Position numbers and translations under genes: made by a program. The notes under the pieces were generated by a model, which worked only from the letters and a program-made list of their open reading frames with translations, made no database searches and was not told where the DNA came from. A stretch of 64,000 bases of DNA, taken from positions 124,001-188,000 of the forward strand of contig NZ_JAJSEC010000004.1 of NCBI RefSeq assembly GCF_021272185.1, read 5' to 3'. Below, piece by piece: positions 11,176 to 20,921 of this stretch (position 1 is the first letter of the stretch; the number at the start of each line of letters is the position of its first letter). Source of the DNA: Roseivivax sp. GX 12232. GTDB lineage: Bacteria; Pseudomonadota; Alphaproteobacteria; Rhodobacterales; Rhodobacteraceae.

Positions 11176-12761
11176 CCGATCTTCATCCCGTCCGCCGCGC
11201 GCTGCTTTCCGTTTCCGACAAGACCGGCCTGATCGAGCTGGCCCAGGCGCTGGACGCGCGCGGGGTCGAGCTGGTCTCGACCGGCGGCACGGCCAGGGCG
11301 ATGCGCGAGGCCGGGCTGACGGTGCGCGACGTCTCCGAGCTGACCGGCTTCCCCGAGATGATGGACGGCCGGGTCAAGACGCTGCACCCGGCGGTGCACG
11401 GCGGGCTCCTGGCGCTGCGCGACGAGGCCAGCCACACCGACGCCATGGAGGAACACGGCATCGCCGCGATCGACCTTTTGGTGGTGAACCTCTACCCCTT
11501 CGAGGAGACCGTGGCGAAAGGCGCCGATTACGCCGAGGCGATCGAGAACATCGACATCGGCGGCCCGGCGATGATCCGCGCGGCGGCCAAGAACCACGGC
11601 TTCGTCAATGTCGTCGTCGACACCGAGGATTACCCCGCCCTGCTCGAGGAGCTGGAAGCCAATGGCGGGCAGACCTCCTATGCCTTCCGCCAGCGGCTGG
11701 CGCTGACCGCCTATGCGCGCACCGGGGCCTATGACGCCGCCGTCTCGGGCTGGATGGCGCAGGCGCTCGGCGAAAGCGCGCCGCGCCGCCGCGTGGTCGC
11801 GGGCAAGCTCGCCCAGACCCTGCGCTACGGCGAGAACCCGCACCAGTCGGCGGCCTTCTACACCGACGGCAGCGCGGCCAGCGGCGTGGCCACCGCCCGC
11901 CAGCACCAGGGCAAGGAGCTGTCCTACAACAACATCAACGACACCGACGCGGCCTTCGAGCTGGTCAGCGAGTTCGCCCCCGAGGACGGCCCGGCCTGCG
12001 CGATCATCAAGCACGCCAACCCCTGCGGCGTGGCCCGCGGCGCCAGCCTGAAGGACGCCTATGCCCGCGCCTTCGACTGCGACCGGACCTCGGCCTTCGG
12101 CGGCATCGTGGCGCTGAACCAGCCGCTCGACGGCGAGACCGCCCGCGCCATCGCCGAGATCTTCACCGAGGTGGTGATCGCTCCCGGCGCCGACGAGGCC
12201 GCCCGCGAGGTCTTCGCGGCCAAGAAGAACCTGCGGCTCCTGACCACCGACGGGCTGTCGGACCCCGAGGCCGTGGGCCTCACCCTGCGGCAGGTCGCCG
12301 GCGGCTTCCTCGTACAGGACCGCGACAACGGCCGCCTCGGCGAATGGGAGCTGAAATGCGTGACCAAGCGCCAGCCCACCGCCGACGAGATGCGCGACAT
12401 GCTCTTTGCCTGGCAGGTCGCCAAGCACGTGAAGTCCAACGCCATCGTCTACGTCAAGGACGGCGCCACCGTGGGCGTCGGCGCGGGCCAGATGAGCCGG
12501 GTCGATTCGACCCGCATCGCCGCGCGCAAGAGCCAGGACATGGCCGAGGCGCTGGGCCTCTCGGCGCCGTTGACGCAAGGCTCCGTGGTGGCCTCGGACG
12601 CCTTCTTCCCCTTCCCCGACGGCCTTCTGAGCGCCGCCGAGGCGGGCGCGACCGCGGTGATCCAGCCCGGCGGCTCGATGCGCGACGACAAGGTCATCGA
12701 GGCCGCCGACGAGGCCGGGCTCGCCATGGTCTTCACCGGCATGCGGCACTTCCGGCATTGA
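11172..12761 (+). CDS. purH: Bifunctional AICAR formyltransferase / IMP cyclohydrolase
   Basis: Catalyses the last two steps of de novo IMP synthesis. The 529 residues contain the N-terminal methylglyoxal-synthase-like cyclohydrolase domain ([42 protein letters not shown]). The C-terminal transformylase domain follows, with the catalytic Lys-His in [11 protein letters not shown] and the conserved [10 protein letters not shown] and [14 protein letters not shown] segments. Length matches the family. It overlaps the heparinase-like gene by 4 bp and is followed 25 bp later by lspA. Confidence 0.98.
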   Translation: MTDLHPVRRALLSVSDKTGLIELAQALDARGVELVSTGGTARAMREAGLTVRDVSELTGFPEMMDGRVKTLHPAVHGGLLALRDEASHTDAMEEHGIAAIDLLVVNLYPFEETVAKGADYAEAIENIDIGGPAMIRAAAKNHGFVNVVVDTEDYPALLEELEANGGQTSYAFRQRLALTAYARTGAYDAAVSGWMAQALGESAPRRRVVAGKLAQTLRYGENPHQSAAFYTDGSAASGVATARQHQGKELSYNNINDTDAAFELVSEFAPEDGPACAIIKHANPCGVARGASLKDAYARAFDCDRTSAFGGIVALNQPLDGETARAIAEIFTEVVIAPGADEAAREVFAAKKNLRLLTTDGLSDPEAVGLTLRQVAGGFLVQDRDNGRLGEWELKCVTKRQPTADEMRDMLFAWQVAKHVKSNAIVYVKDGATVGVGAGQMSRVDSTRIAARKSQDMAEALGLSAPLTQGSVVASDAFFPFPDGLLSAAEAGATAVIQPGGSMRDDKVIEAADEAGLAMVFTGMRHFRH

Positions 12762-12786
12762 GCCGGAAAGCACGGAGGCAGGCGCG

Positions 12787-13305
12787 ATGAAACTCCTGGG
12801 ACTCGTGGCGACGCTGACGCTGATCCTCGACCAGCTGTCGAAATGGCTGGTCGTGCACGTGATGAGCCTGGCGCAGAAGGGCGAGATCGCGGTCTTCCCG
12901 CCGTTCCTGCAGTTCCGCATGGCCTGGAACTACGGCATCAACTTCGGGCTCCTGTCGGGCGAACGCGACGCCACGCGCTGGGTGCTGATCGCCGTGGCGG
13001 TGGGCATCGTGCTCCTGGTGCTGGGCTGGCTCCGGCGCGACCCGCCGGGGCGGCTGGGATTCGTCTCGGCGGGGCTTCTGATCGGCGGCGCGGTCGGCAA
13101 TGTGATCGACCGCATCCTCTACGGGGCGGTCGCGGACTTCCTGAACATGTCCTGCTGCGGCATCGACAATCCCTTCGCCTTCAACGTCGCCGACATCGCG
13201 ATCTTCGCGGGCGCCATCGGGCTCGTGCTCTTCTCGGGGCAGGGCGAGGACGCCAAGAGCGCGGAAGACGGCGGCTCCGGGAGCAGTGGGAAAAACGGCT
13301 CGTGA
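12787..13305 (+). CDS. lspA: Lipoprotein signal peptidase (signal peptidase II)
   Basis: An inner-membrane aspartyl protease that cleaves the signal peptide of diacylglyceryl-modified prolipoproteins. It has 172 residues, four predicted membrane segments and the catalytic Asp pair in [18 protein letters not shown] and FNVADIAIF. The C-terminus is a short Gly/Ser/Glu-rich tail. A GGAGG ribosome-binding site is at 12774-12778. The next gene is itself a lipoprotein, a substrate for this enzyme. Confidence 0.97.
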   Translation: MKLLGLVATLTLILDQLSKWLVVHVMSLAQKGEIAVFPPFLQFRMAWNYGINFGLLSGERDATRWVLIAVAVGIVLLVLGWLRRDPPGRLGFVSAGLLIGGAVGNVIDRILYGAVADFLNMSCCGIDNPFAFNVADIAIFAGAIGLVLFSGQGEDAKSAEDGGSGSSGKNGS

Positions 13306-13355
13306 CCTTGCCCTCCTCTTGGGCTAATCAGGGGCGAGTGAGACGGAGGTGGTCC

Positions 13356-13871
13356 ATGCGCCGCGCGCATTTCGCAATGCTGTTCACCGCTCTGACGCTG
13401 GCTGCGTGCGGAGACGGGACCCTGCGCAATCTCAACGACAGCTCCGGCAGCCCCGAGGAGTTCGACATCGTGCCGAACCGGCCGCTGGAAAGCCCGGCGA
13501 ATTTCGCCGAGCTGCCCGCGCCGACGCCGGGCGGGGCGAACCGCGCCGACCAGCAGCCCCTGGGCGACGCCGTGGCGGCGCTGGGCGGCAATCCCGCCGC
13601 GCTGAGCGCCGGCAGCGTGCCGGGCTCCGAGGCCGCGCTGGTCAATGCCGCAAGCCGCTTCGGCCGCTCGGACGGCATCCGCCAGACCCTGGCCCAGGAG
13701 GACGCGGCCTTCCGCGCCCGCAAGAGCCTGTTCAACTGGCGGCTGGTGCCGGACAACGAATACAACCGTGCCTACAGCGCCCAGAGCCTGGACCCCTACC
13801 TCTGGCTGGACCGCGTGCGGCGGCCGGGCAGCGACGTGGCCACGCCCTCGGCCCGTCCCGACGGGAGCTGA
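13356..13871 (+). CDS. DUF3035-type lipoprotein
   Basis: A 171-residue predicted outer-membrane lipoprotein. The signal peptide MRRAHFAMLFTALTLAAC ends in the lipobox LAAC (lipidated Cys about residue 18). The mature part starts low-complexity and contains FDIVPNRPLESP and the C-terminal ASRFGRSDGIRQTLAQEDAA segment. The position between lspA and the M16 peptidase pair and the FxIVPNRPLxxP motif fit the DUF3035 family of alphaproteobacteria; no function is known. The start at 13356 has ACGGAGGTGG upstream; an in-frame region before it is not coding. Confidence 0.85.
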   Translation: MRRAHFAMLFTALTLAACGDGTLRNLNDSSGSPEEFDIVPNRPLESPANFAELPAPTPGGANRADQQPLGDAVAALGGNPAALSAGSVPGSEAALVNAASRFGRSDGIRQTLAQEDAAFRARKSLFNWRLVPDNEYNRAYSAQSLDPYLWLDRVRRPGSDVATPSARPDGS

Positions 13872-13964
13872 CCCGGACACGGGCGATTACATTTCCGCAA
13901 GTTTCATTGATCTCGCCGGGGAAGGCCGTAGCTTGCCCCAATGTCGATCCGAGGAGGCCAGGAC

Positions 13965-15338
13965 ATGAGATCATTCGCGGCGCTCTGCGTGGCGGCCGCC
14001 CTTTGGGCGTTGCCCGGACAGGCCCAGACCATCGACGACGCGGTCACCACCTTCACGCTGGACAACGGCATGGATGTGGTCGTGGTCGAGGATCACCGCG
14101 CCCCGGTGGTCACCCATATGGTCTGGTATCGCGCCGGCGCGGCCGACGAGCAGCCCGGTGTCTCGGGCGTTGCACATTTTCTTGAGCATCTGTTGTTCAA
14201 GGGCACCGAGACGCTGGAGCCCGGCGAGTTCTCGGAAACCGTCGCGGCCAACGGCGGCGACGACAACGCCTTCACCAGCTACGATTACACCGGCTATTTC
14301 CAGCGCGTCGCCGCCGACCGGCTTGGCCTGATGATGCAGATGGAAGCCGACCGCATGGTCAATCTGCAGCTCGACCAGGAGGACATCCTGACCGAGCGCG
14401 ACGTGATCATCGAAGAGCGCAACCAGCGGGTCGAGAACAACCCCTCGGCGCTGTTCTCCGAGGAGCGCAACGCCGCGCAGTTCCTCAACCACCCCTACGG
14501 CACGCCGATCATCGGCTGGAAGCACGAGGCGGAGAACCTCACGCTGGACGATGCGCTGGCCTTCTACGACCGCTTCTACGCGCCGAACAACGCGATCCTG
14601 GTGGTCGCGGGCGATGTGACCCCCGACGAGGTCCGCAGCCTGGCCGAGGAAAACTACGGCCCGCTGCCCGCCAACCCCGAGCTTGGCCCCCGCGAGCGCC
14701 CGCAGGAGCCGCCGCAGAACGCCCCGCGCCGGCTGACCTATGCCGATCCGCGGGTCTCGCAGCCCTATGTGATCCGCAGCTACCTCGCGCCCGAACGCGA
14801 CCCCGGCGCGCAGGAGCGCGCGGCGGCGCTGACGCTCCTGGCCGAGGTGCTGGGCGGCGGGCAGACCTCGGTGCTGACCCGCGACCTGCAGTTCGACGAG
14901 CAGATCGCCGTCTACAGCTCGGCCTTCTACTCGGGCACCTCCTACGACGACACCAGCTTCGGTCTGATCGTGGTGCCCCGCGACGGCGTGAGCCTCGACG
15001 AGGCCGAGGCCGCCATGGACGCCAGCATCGCGCGATTCCTCGAAGAGGGCGTCGATGCCGAGCAGCTCGAACGCATCAAGTTCCAGCTCAAGGCCAGCCA
15101 GATCTACGAGCTCGACAATTCCAACGGCATCGCGCGGCGCTACGGCGCGGCGCTGGCCTCGGGGCTGACGGTCGAGGACGTGCGCGCCTGGCCGGGCCTC
15201 CTGCAATCGGTGGGCGAGGCCGAGATCCTCGAGGCCGCCCGCGCGATCTTCGACAAACGCCGCTCGGTGACCGGCTACCTGGTTGCCCCTGAAGAGCCCG
15301 CCGCCGCGGCGGAAGGTGACAGCGAGGTGACGCAATGA
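13965..15338 (+). CDS. M16 family zinc metallopeptidase, catalytic subunit
   Basis: A 457-residue pitrilysin-family (M16) protease with a Sec signal peptide (MRSFAALCVAAALWALPGQAQ), so periplasmic. It has the inverted zinc motif HxxEH as His71-Phe-Leu-Glu74-His75 (GVAHFLEHLLFKG), and the distal Glu ligand lies in the DVIIEERNQRVENNP region. The start at 13965 is set by GAGGAGG at 13951-13957 and the signal peptide; the ATG at 13941 lies before the ribosome-binding site. It overlaps the second M16 gene by 4 bp. Likely a two-subunit peptidase, as in mitochondrial processing peptidase-like pairs. Confidence 0.94.
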   Translation: MRSFAALCVAAALWALPGQAQTIDDAVTTFTLDNGMDVVVVEDHRAPVVTHMVWYRAGAADEQPGVSGVAHFLEHLLFKGTETLEPGEFSETVAANGGDDNAFTSYDYTGYFQRVAADRLGLMMQMEADRMVNLQLDQEDILTERDVIIEERNQRVENNPSALFSEERNAAQFLNHPYGTPIIGWKHEAENLTLDDALAFYDRFYAPNNAILVVAGDVTPDEVRSLAEENYGPLPANPELGPRERPQEPPQNAPRRLTYADPRVSQPYVIRSYLAPERDPGAQERAAALTLLAEVLGGGQTSVLTRDLQFDEQIAVYSSAFYSGTSYDDTSFGLIVVPRDGVSLDEAEAAMDASIARFLEEGVDAEQLERIKFQLKASQIYELDNSNGIARRYGAALASGLTVEDVRAWPGLLQSVGEAEILEAARAIFDKRRSVTGYLVAPEEPAAAAEGDSEVTQ

Positions 15339-16651
15339 TCCGGGCCATTCTGACCGCCACAGCCTGCCTCTGGGCGGGCATCGCCTCGGCGGCGGTCGAC
15401 ATCCAGGAGGTGACGAGCGAGGCCGGCCACGCAGCCTGGCTGGTCGAGGAACCCTCGATCCCCTTCGTCTCGCTGGAGCTGCGCTTCGAAGGTGGCGCCT
15501 CGCTCGATCCCGAGGGCAAGCGCGGCGCGATCAACCTGATGACCGGCCTTCTCGAAGAGGGCGCGGGCGAGATGGACGCGCGCGCCTTCACCGCCGCCCA
15601 GGAAGGGTTGGCGGCGCGCTTCTCCTACGACGTGGGCGATGATTCGCTCTCCGTCTCGGCGCGCTTCCTGACCGAGAACATGGACGAGGCGGTGGCGCTT
15701 CTGCGCAAGAGCCTGGTTGATCCGCGCTTCGACGAGGACGCCATCGAACGGGTCAAGGCGCAGGTCCTGGCCTCGATCCAGTCCGACAAGACCGACCCCG
15801 ACGTGATCGCCGGCGAGACCTTCTCCAGGCAGGTCTTCGGCGAGCATCCCTATGGCTCCTCGATCGAGGGCACGCCCGAGAGCCTGGCCGGGATCACCCG
15901 CGAGGATCTCTTTGCCGCCCGCGACGCGGCGCTGGCCACCGAGCGCGCCTTCATCGGCGCGGCGGGCGATATCTCGGCCGAGGAGCTGGGCGCGCTGATC
16001 GACCGGCTCTTCGCCGATCTGCCGAAGGAAGGCCCGGCGCTGCCCGAGGACATCACCGTGCAGACCGAGGGCAAGACCGAGGTCGTATCCTTCGCCACGC
16101 CGCAGTCGGTCGCGCTTTTCGGGCACAGCGGCATCGACCGCGATGACCCGGATTTCTTCGCGGCCTTCGTGATGAACCAGATCCTCGGCGGCGGCGGCTT
16201 CGAGGCCCGGCTGATGACCGAGGTGCGGGAAAAGCGCGGGCTGACCTACGGCGTCTATTCCTACCTCGCCGACAAGAACCACGCCGAGCTGATGATGGGG
16301 CGCGTCTCCTCCTCCAATGACCGCATCGCCGAGGCGATCTCGGTCATCCGCGACGAATGGCGCCGCATGGCCGAAGAGGGCGTGACCGCCGAAGAACTGG
16401 AGGCCGCCCAGACCTATCTGACCGGCGCTTATCCGCTGCGCTTCGACGGCAACGGGCCGATTGCGGACATCCTCGTGGGGATGCAGATGCAGGGGCTCTC
16501 GGCGGATTACGTCGAGACCCGCAACGACAAGGTCGAGGCGGTCACCCTGGAGGACATCCGCCGCGTGGCGGGAAGGCTTCTGAAGCCCGAAGAACTCTAT
16601 TTCGTGGTGGTCGGCGAGCCCGAGGGGCTGGAAGCCACGGTCACCCAGTAG
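15335..16651 (+). CDS. M16 family peptidase homologue, non-catalytic partner
   Basis: 438 residues with a signal peptide (MIRAILTATACLWAGIASAA) and two M16 half-domains. The zinc motif is absent: the equivalent helix reads RGAINLMTGLLEEG. It keeps the C-terminal-type Arg-Tyr pair (EVREKRGLTYGVYSY) that contacts substrate in M16 heterodimers. Translation is coupled to the catalytic gene through the ATGA overlap at 15335. The pair therefore resembles known bacterial M16B dimers with one active and one substrate-gripping subunit. Confidence 0.93.
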   Translation: MIRAILTATACLWAGIASAAVDIQEVTSEAGHAAWLVEEPSIPFVSLELRFEGGASLDPEGKRGAINLMTGLLEEGAGEMDARAFTAAQEGLAARFSYDVGDDSLSVSARFLTENMDEAVALLRKSLVDPRFDEDAIERVKAQVLASIQSDKTDPDVIAGETFSRQVFGEHPYGSSIEGTPESLAGITREDLFAARDAALATERAFIGAAGDISAEELGALIDRLFADLPKEGPALPEDITVQTEGKTEVVSFATPQSVALFGHSGIDRDDPDFFAAFVMNQILGGGGFEARLMTEVREKRGLTYGVYSYLADKNHAELMMGRVSSSNDRIAEAISVIRDEWRRMAEEGVTAEELEAAQTYLTGAYPLRFDGNGPIADILVGMQMQGLSADYVETRNDKVEAVTLEDIRRVAGRLLKPEELYFVVVGEPEGLEATVTQ

Positions 16652-16670
16652 GGCCGCAGTCCAGACATGA

Positions 16671-16710
16671 AAAACCCGCGCCGGGGCAGCCTGGCGCGGG
16701 TTTTCCTTTT
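16671..16710. terminator. Bidirectional intrinsic terminator between M16 operon and dapA
   Basis: A perfect 12-bp stem, AAAACCCGCGCC (16671-16682) with GGCGCGGGTTTT (16693-16704), is followed by TTTTCCTTTT on the plus strand; the A-run on the other side gives a U-tract for the minus strand. It separates two convergent genes. Confidence 0.88.
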
Positions 16711-16732
16711 CAGACCGTCGCCTGTCGCGGGA

Positions 16733-17608
16733 TCAGTTCAAGAGCCCCGCGAAGCGCAGCGCGTGATCCACCTTGGCGCGGGTCTCGGGCGTGATCGGCA
16801 CCAGCGGCGCGCGCACCTCGTCGTCGCAGAGGCCGAGCTGCTTCATGGCGTATTTCGCCCCGCAGAGCCCCGGCTCGGTGAAGATCGCGTGGTGCAGCGG
16901 CATCAGCCGGTCCTGCAGCTGCAGCGCATGGGCGTAATCGCCGGCGGCGCAGGCGTCCTGCAGCTCGGCGCAGATTTTCGGCGCGACATTGGCCGTGACC
17001 GAGATGCAGCCGACGCCGCCCTGGGCGTTGAACCCATGCGCGGTCGCATCCTCGCCCGAGATCTGCAGGAAGTCCGGCCCGCAGGTGATCCGCTGGGCGC
17101 AGACCCGCGCGAGATCCGCGGTGGCATCCTTCACGCCGACGATGCGCGGCAGCTTGGCCAGCTCGCCCATGGTCACCGCCGACATGTCCACCGCCGAGCG
17201 GCCGGGGATGTTGTAGATGATGATCGGCAGGTCGGTCTCGTCGTGCAGCATCTTGAAATGCGCATAGAGCCCGGCCTGCGTGGGCTTGTTGTAATAGGGC
17301 GTGACCACCAGCGCGGCATCGGCGCCGACCTCCTGGGCATGGCGCATGAAACGCAGCGCCTCGACGGTGTTGTTCGACCCCGCGCCCGCGATCACCGGCA
17401 GCCGGCCCGCGGATTGGGTCACCACCGTCTCGACCACGGCCTCGTGTTCCTCGTGGCTGAGCGTCGGGCTCTCGCCGGTGGTGCCGACCGGCACCAGCGC
17501 GTCGGTGCCCTGCTCGACGTGCCAGTCGACCAGGCGTTTCAGCGTGTCGAAATCCACCGCGCCGTCCTTGAACGGCGTGACGAGGGCAACCATAGACCCC
17601 TTGAACAT
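16733..17608 (-). CDS. dapA: 4-hydroxy-tetrahydrodipicolinate synthase
   Basis: Condenses pyruvate with aspartate semialdehyde, the first committed step of lysine/diaminopimelate synthesis. It is a 291-residue TIM barrel. Landmarks: [14 protein letters not shown] (Thr/Ser relay), [14 protein letters not shown] (active-site Tyr), and the Schiff-base Lys in [14 protein letters not shown]. The start at 17608 ([13 protein letters not shown]) has AAAGGAG just upstream on the minus strand; the frame runs open further 5' but without homology. It is divergent from the lytic transglycosylase, so two peptidoglycan-related genes share a promoter region. Confidence 0.97.
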   Translation of the reverse strand: MFKGSMVALVTPFKDGAVDFDTLKRLVDWHVEQGTDALVPVGTTGESPTLSHEEHEAVVETVVTQSAGRLPVIAGAGSNNTVEALRFMRHAQEVGADAALVVTPYYNKPTQAGLYAHFKMLHDETDLPIIIYNIPGRSAVDMSAVTMGELAKLPRIVGVKDATADLARVCAQRITCGPDFLQISGEDATAHGFNAQGGVGCISVTANVAPKICAELQDACAAGDYAHALQLQDRLMPLHHAIFTEPGLCGAKYAMKQLGLCDDEVRAPLVPITPETRAKVDHALRFAGLLN

Positions 17609-17751
17609 GACACGCTCCTTTCGTTTCGATGCGGGCTCCGGGCCCAATTCGGCGAGGCAGGCGAAATCCCGCGAAAGTGAGTTGCGAGTGCTGTCGCGGG
17701 CCATATCCTCGGAGCGTGTCTATCGTGTCTCAGCGCGGAAATTGCAAGACG

Positions 17752-19701
17752 ATGCTCGGACGGATCGTGACGGCCTGCGCGGCCTTCTGCTTTCTCTCAC
17801 TGCCCCTCGATGCCCGCGCCCAGGAGGCGCTGGAGCGGGCCATGGGCCTTCTGCGCGACGGCAACTGGGCCGCCGCGATGATCGAGGCGCGGGCCGACGG
17901 CCAGGCGGCGGTGGACGTGGTGCTTTGGCATTACCTGCGCGACGGCCAGGGCGATGCCGCCCAGGTCCGCGACTTCGTGGCCCGCAACGCCGACTGGCCG
18001 GGCATGCCTTACCTGCGCGAAAAGAGCGAAGAGGCGATCACCGCGGCAAGCCACGAGGATGTCCGGGATTTCTTTGCCGATCAGCGTCCCCAGACCGGCG
18101 CCGGGGCGCTGTCGCTGTCGCGCGCCTACCGCCATTTCGGCGAGGGTGGCGCGGCGGACGCCGAGATCGTCCTGGCCTGGCGCACGCTCTCGATGTCCGA
18201 CGAGGAGCACGCGGCCTTCACCGTGAACCACGCCGAGCTTCTGAAGCCGCATAACGCCGCGCGGCTCGACATGGCGCTCTGGCAGGGCTGGACGATCAAC
18301 GCGAGCCGCCTTCTGCCCATGGTGGAGCAGGGCCAGCGTGCGCTCGCCGAGGCGCGGATCGCGCTTTACGACGGCGCGCCGGGGGTCGATGCGCTGATCG
18401 AGAAGGTGCCCGCGGCGCTGCAGGACGACCCGGGCCTTGCTCATGCGCGATTCGTCTGGCGCGCCCGCAAGGGCCGGGACGCCGATGCCATCGCCATGCT
18501 GCTCGAGCGCTCCGACAGCGCCGTCGACCTGGGCGAGCCCGCCGCCTGGGCCGACCGCCGCGAGACCTTCGCCCGCACCCGGATGTATGACGGCGCTCAC
18601 CGCGAGGCCTATGAGATCGCCTCCTCGCATCACCTTTTGGGTGGCAGCGATTTCGCCCAGCTCGAATGGCTCGCGGGCTATATCGCGCTGACCTTCCTCG
18701 ACGACCCCGAGGCCGCGAGCCGGCATTTCACCGCCTTCCGCGGCGCGGTGGACACGCCGATCTCGCTCGGCCGGGCGGGCTACTGGCTGGGCCGCGCCCG
18801 CGAGGCGGCCGGCGATGTCACCGGCGCGGATGACGCCTATGCCTTCGGTGCGCAGTATCAGACCAGCTTCTACGGCCTCCTGGCCGCCGAACGCGCGGGC
18901 CTGCCGCCCGAGCCCCGGCTCGACGGGCAGGAGGAGTTTCCCGACTGGCGCGGTGCCTCCTGGACCGAGACCTCGGTCTATGACGCGGCGATGCTGCTCA
19001 TGGCGGCGGGCGAGGACTGGCTGGCCGAGCGCTTCCTGACGCATCTGGCCGAACGGCTCGACCGCGAGGCGATCGGCTCGATGGGCGACATGCTGGCCGA
19101 GCTTGACCGTCCGCATATCCAGGTGATGCTGGGCAAGCGCGCCGCCCAGGCCGGGCACGAGGTCTACGGGCCCTATTACCCGCTGCATCCCCTGGCCGAG
19201 GTCGACCACCCGGTGCCGACCGAGCTGGTCCTGGCCATCGCCCGGCGCGAATCGGAGTTCGACCCGGTGGTGGTCTCGGGCGCCGGGGCACGCGGGTTGA
19301 TGCAGCTCATGCCGGGCACCGCCGAGGAGGTCTCGGGCTGGCTCGGTCTCAATTATTCCCGCGCCGGGCTGACCGCCGATCCGGTCTACAACGCCCGACT
19401 GGGCGCGGCCTATCTCGCGGACCTGGTCGAGACCTTCGACGGCAATGTCGTGATGGTCTCGGCGGGTTACAACGCCGGGCCCTCGCGCCCCGAGCGCTGG
19501 ATGCGCGAGCGCGGCGACCCGCGGGCGGGGGAGATGGACGTGATCGACTGGATCGAGCACATCCCCTTTGCCGAGACCCGGAACTACGTGATGCGCGTGG
19601 CCGAGAGCCTGCCGGTCTACCGCGCCCGGCTTGGCCGCGATCCGCATCCGGTGCCGTTTTCCGAGGAGCTTGCGGGCGCGACGCTGGGGTCGGGGTCGTA
19701 A
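17752..19701 (+). CDS. slt: Soluble lytic murein transglycosylase (Slt70 type)
   Basis: A 649-residue periplasmic enzyme that cleaves the MurNAc-GlcNAc bond to form 1,6-anhydro ends. A signal peptide (MLGRIVTACAAFCFLSLPLDARAQ) leads into a long superhelical alpha-domain built of TPR-like helices. The C-terminal catalytic domain has Glu in ARRESEFDPVVVSG, then ARGLMQLMPGTAEEV and the closing YNAGPSRPERW. Length matches Slt70 (645 mature plus signal). The ATG at 17752 begins the signal peptide; GTG codons at 17716 and 17725 are in-frame alternatives, the latter with GGAG at 17711-17714. Confidence 0.93.
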   Translation: MLGRIVTACAAFCFLSLPLDARAQEALERAMGLLRDGNWAAAMIEARADGQAAVDVVLWHYLRDGQGDAAQVRDFVARNADWPGMPYLREKSEEAITAASHEDVRDFFADQRPQTGAGALSLSRAYRHFGEGGAADAEIVLAWRTLSMSDEEHAAFTVNHAELLKPHNAARLDMALWQGWTINASRLLPMVEQGQRALAEARIALYDGAPGVDALIEKVPAALQDDPGLAHARFVWRARKGRDADAIAMLLERSDSAVDLGEPAAWADRRETFARTRMYDGAHREAYEIASSHHLLGGSDFAQLEWLAGYIALTFLDDPEAASRHFTAFRGAVDTPISLGRAGYWLGRAREAAGDVTGADDAYAFGAQYQTSFYGLLAAERAGLPPEPRLDGQEEFPDWRGASWTETSVYDAAMLLMAAGEDWLAERFLTHLAERLDREAIGSMGDMLAELDRPHIQVMLGKRAAQAGHEVYGPYYPLHPLAEVDHPVPTELVLAIARRESEFDPVVVSGAGARGLMQLMPGTAEEVSGWLGLNYSRAGLTADPVYNARLGAAYLADLVETFDGNVVMVSAGYNAGPSRPERWMRERGDPRAGEMDVIDWIEHIPFAETRNYVMRVAESLPVYRARLGRDPHPVPFSEELAGATLGSGS

Positions 19702-19856
19702 GGGAGGCGGTTCGGCTTTGGGGTCGGAGGGCGTAGGGGGCGGTCGGCTTTGCGCTGATTGTGGGCCCACGCGAACGGCGCAAACGCGCGACCCATCCGG
19801 CATCATCCCCGAAGCGCGGGACGCGCCCCCGCCACCCTCTCACCCCTTGCAACAGA

Positions 19857-20020
19857 GGGGGCGCGCCGGACCGGGGGCCGGCGCTGCTGCCCTCTGGGCG
19901 GGGCGCTTTATCCCGGCAAGGTCATTGCTCACTGTGAGCTACGCGCGCCATCCCAAGGAGCGCCGGCCCAAGGGGCCGGTCCGGCGCGCGCCCGGCATCT
20001 TCGATGCTGTTCGGGCGCAA
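19857..20020 (+). repeat. Dispersed structured repeat, copy 3
   Basis: Left arm GGGGGCGCGCCGGACCGGGG, core GGCGCTTTATCCCGGCAAGG, right arm AGCGCCGGCCCAAGGGGCC, terminal hairpin with inner stem GCATC-TTC-GATGC inside GCGCCCG/CGGGCGC. It fills most of the 350-bp gap between the convergent slt and DMT exporter genes. The remaining gap (19702-19856, 20021-20051) shows no gene. Confidence 0.88.
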
Positions 20021-20051
20021 GAGGGGGCGTGGGTGACTTACGCCAAACCCC

Positions 20052-20921
20052 TCACCCCGACGCCTTCCGCGCCCGGGCCAGCGTGAAGAGCCCCGCGCCC
20101 ACGATGATCGCCGCGCCGATCGCGACATTGGTCCGCAGCGTCTCTCCGAAGACGAAGATCCCCAGCGCCGAGGCGAAGGGCAGCTGCAGGTAGGCGAAGG
20201 GCTGCACCGCGCTGGCCTCGGCGGCCTCATAGGCCTTGATCAGCGTCCAATGCGCGAAGGAGGCCGTCAGGCAGAGGCAGCCCATCCAGGCCCAGTCGGT
20301 GCCGCTCATCGGCTCCCAGCGCCAGATCCCGAGCGCGGTGGTGACCACCGCGCCGACCACGCCGGTCCAGAAGAAGGTGGTCGCCGCGCTGTCGCGCCGG
20401 GCGACATAGCGGTTCAATAGCCCGTAGAGCGCGAACATGAAGGCGGCGAGCAGCGGGATCGCCGCATAGGGCGAGAAGACCCCGCCCGAGGGCTGCAGGA
20501 TGATCAGCACGCCCACGAAGCCCACCGCGATGGCCAGCGCCCGGCGCCAGCCGACGTATTCGCCCAGGACCGGCCCGGCCATGAGCGCGATCAGCAGCGG
20601 GTAGACGGCGAAGACCGCGTGGCTCTCCACCAGCCCGAGGTAGACGAAGCCCTGCACCATCACCAGGACCTCGAGCGCCAGGAGCGCGCTGCGGAAGATC
20701 TGCACCAAGGGCTGGGCGCTGCGTGCCGCCACCCGGATCGAGCCCGCCTGCACCCGCGCCAGCCCGATCACGAAGGCGGCGAAGAACCAGTAGCGGATCA
20801 TGATGACCATGTAGACGTTGTAGGTCTCGGCCAGGTGCCGCGAGATGCCGTCCTGCATGGCGAAGACGAAGGTCGTCACCACCATCAGCATGACGCCCCG
20901 CCGCGTGTCGTTCTGGGTCAT
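20052..20921 (-). CDS. DMT superfamily (EamA) transporter
   Basis: A 289-residue inner-membrane protein with ten hydrophobic segments in two five-helix EamA repeats (first beginning GVMLMVVTTFVFAMQDGISR, second at PLLAAFMFALYGLLNRY). Such proteins export or import small metabolites; the substrate is not predictable. The start at 20921 (MTQNDTRRG) overlaps the mnmD stop by 4 bp (20918-20921), so the two are likely co-translated. The longer open frame upstream is the wrong frame of mnmD. Confidence 0.9.
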   Translation of the reverse strand: MTQNDTRRGVMLMVVTTFVFAMQDGISRHLAETYNVYMVIMIRYWFFAAFVIGLARVQAGSIRVAARSAQPLVQIFRSALLALEVLVMVQGFVYLGLVESHAVFAVYPLLIALMAGPVLGEYVGWRRALAIAVGFVGVLIILQPSGGVFSPYAAIPLLAAFMFALYGLLNRYVARRDSAATTFFWTGVVGAVVTTALGIWRWEPMSGTDWAWMGCLCLTASFAHWTLIKAYEAAEASAVQPFAYLQLPFASALGIFVFGETLRTNVAIGAAIIVGAGLFTLARARKASG

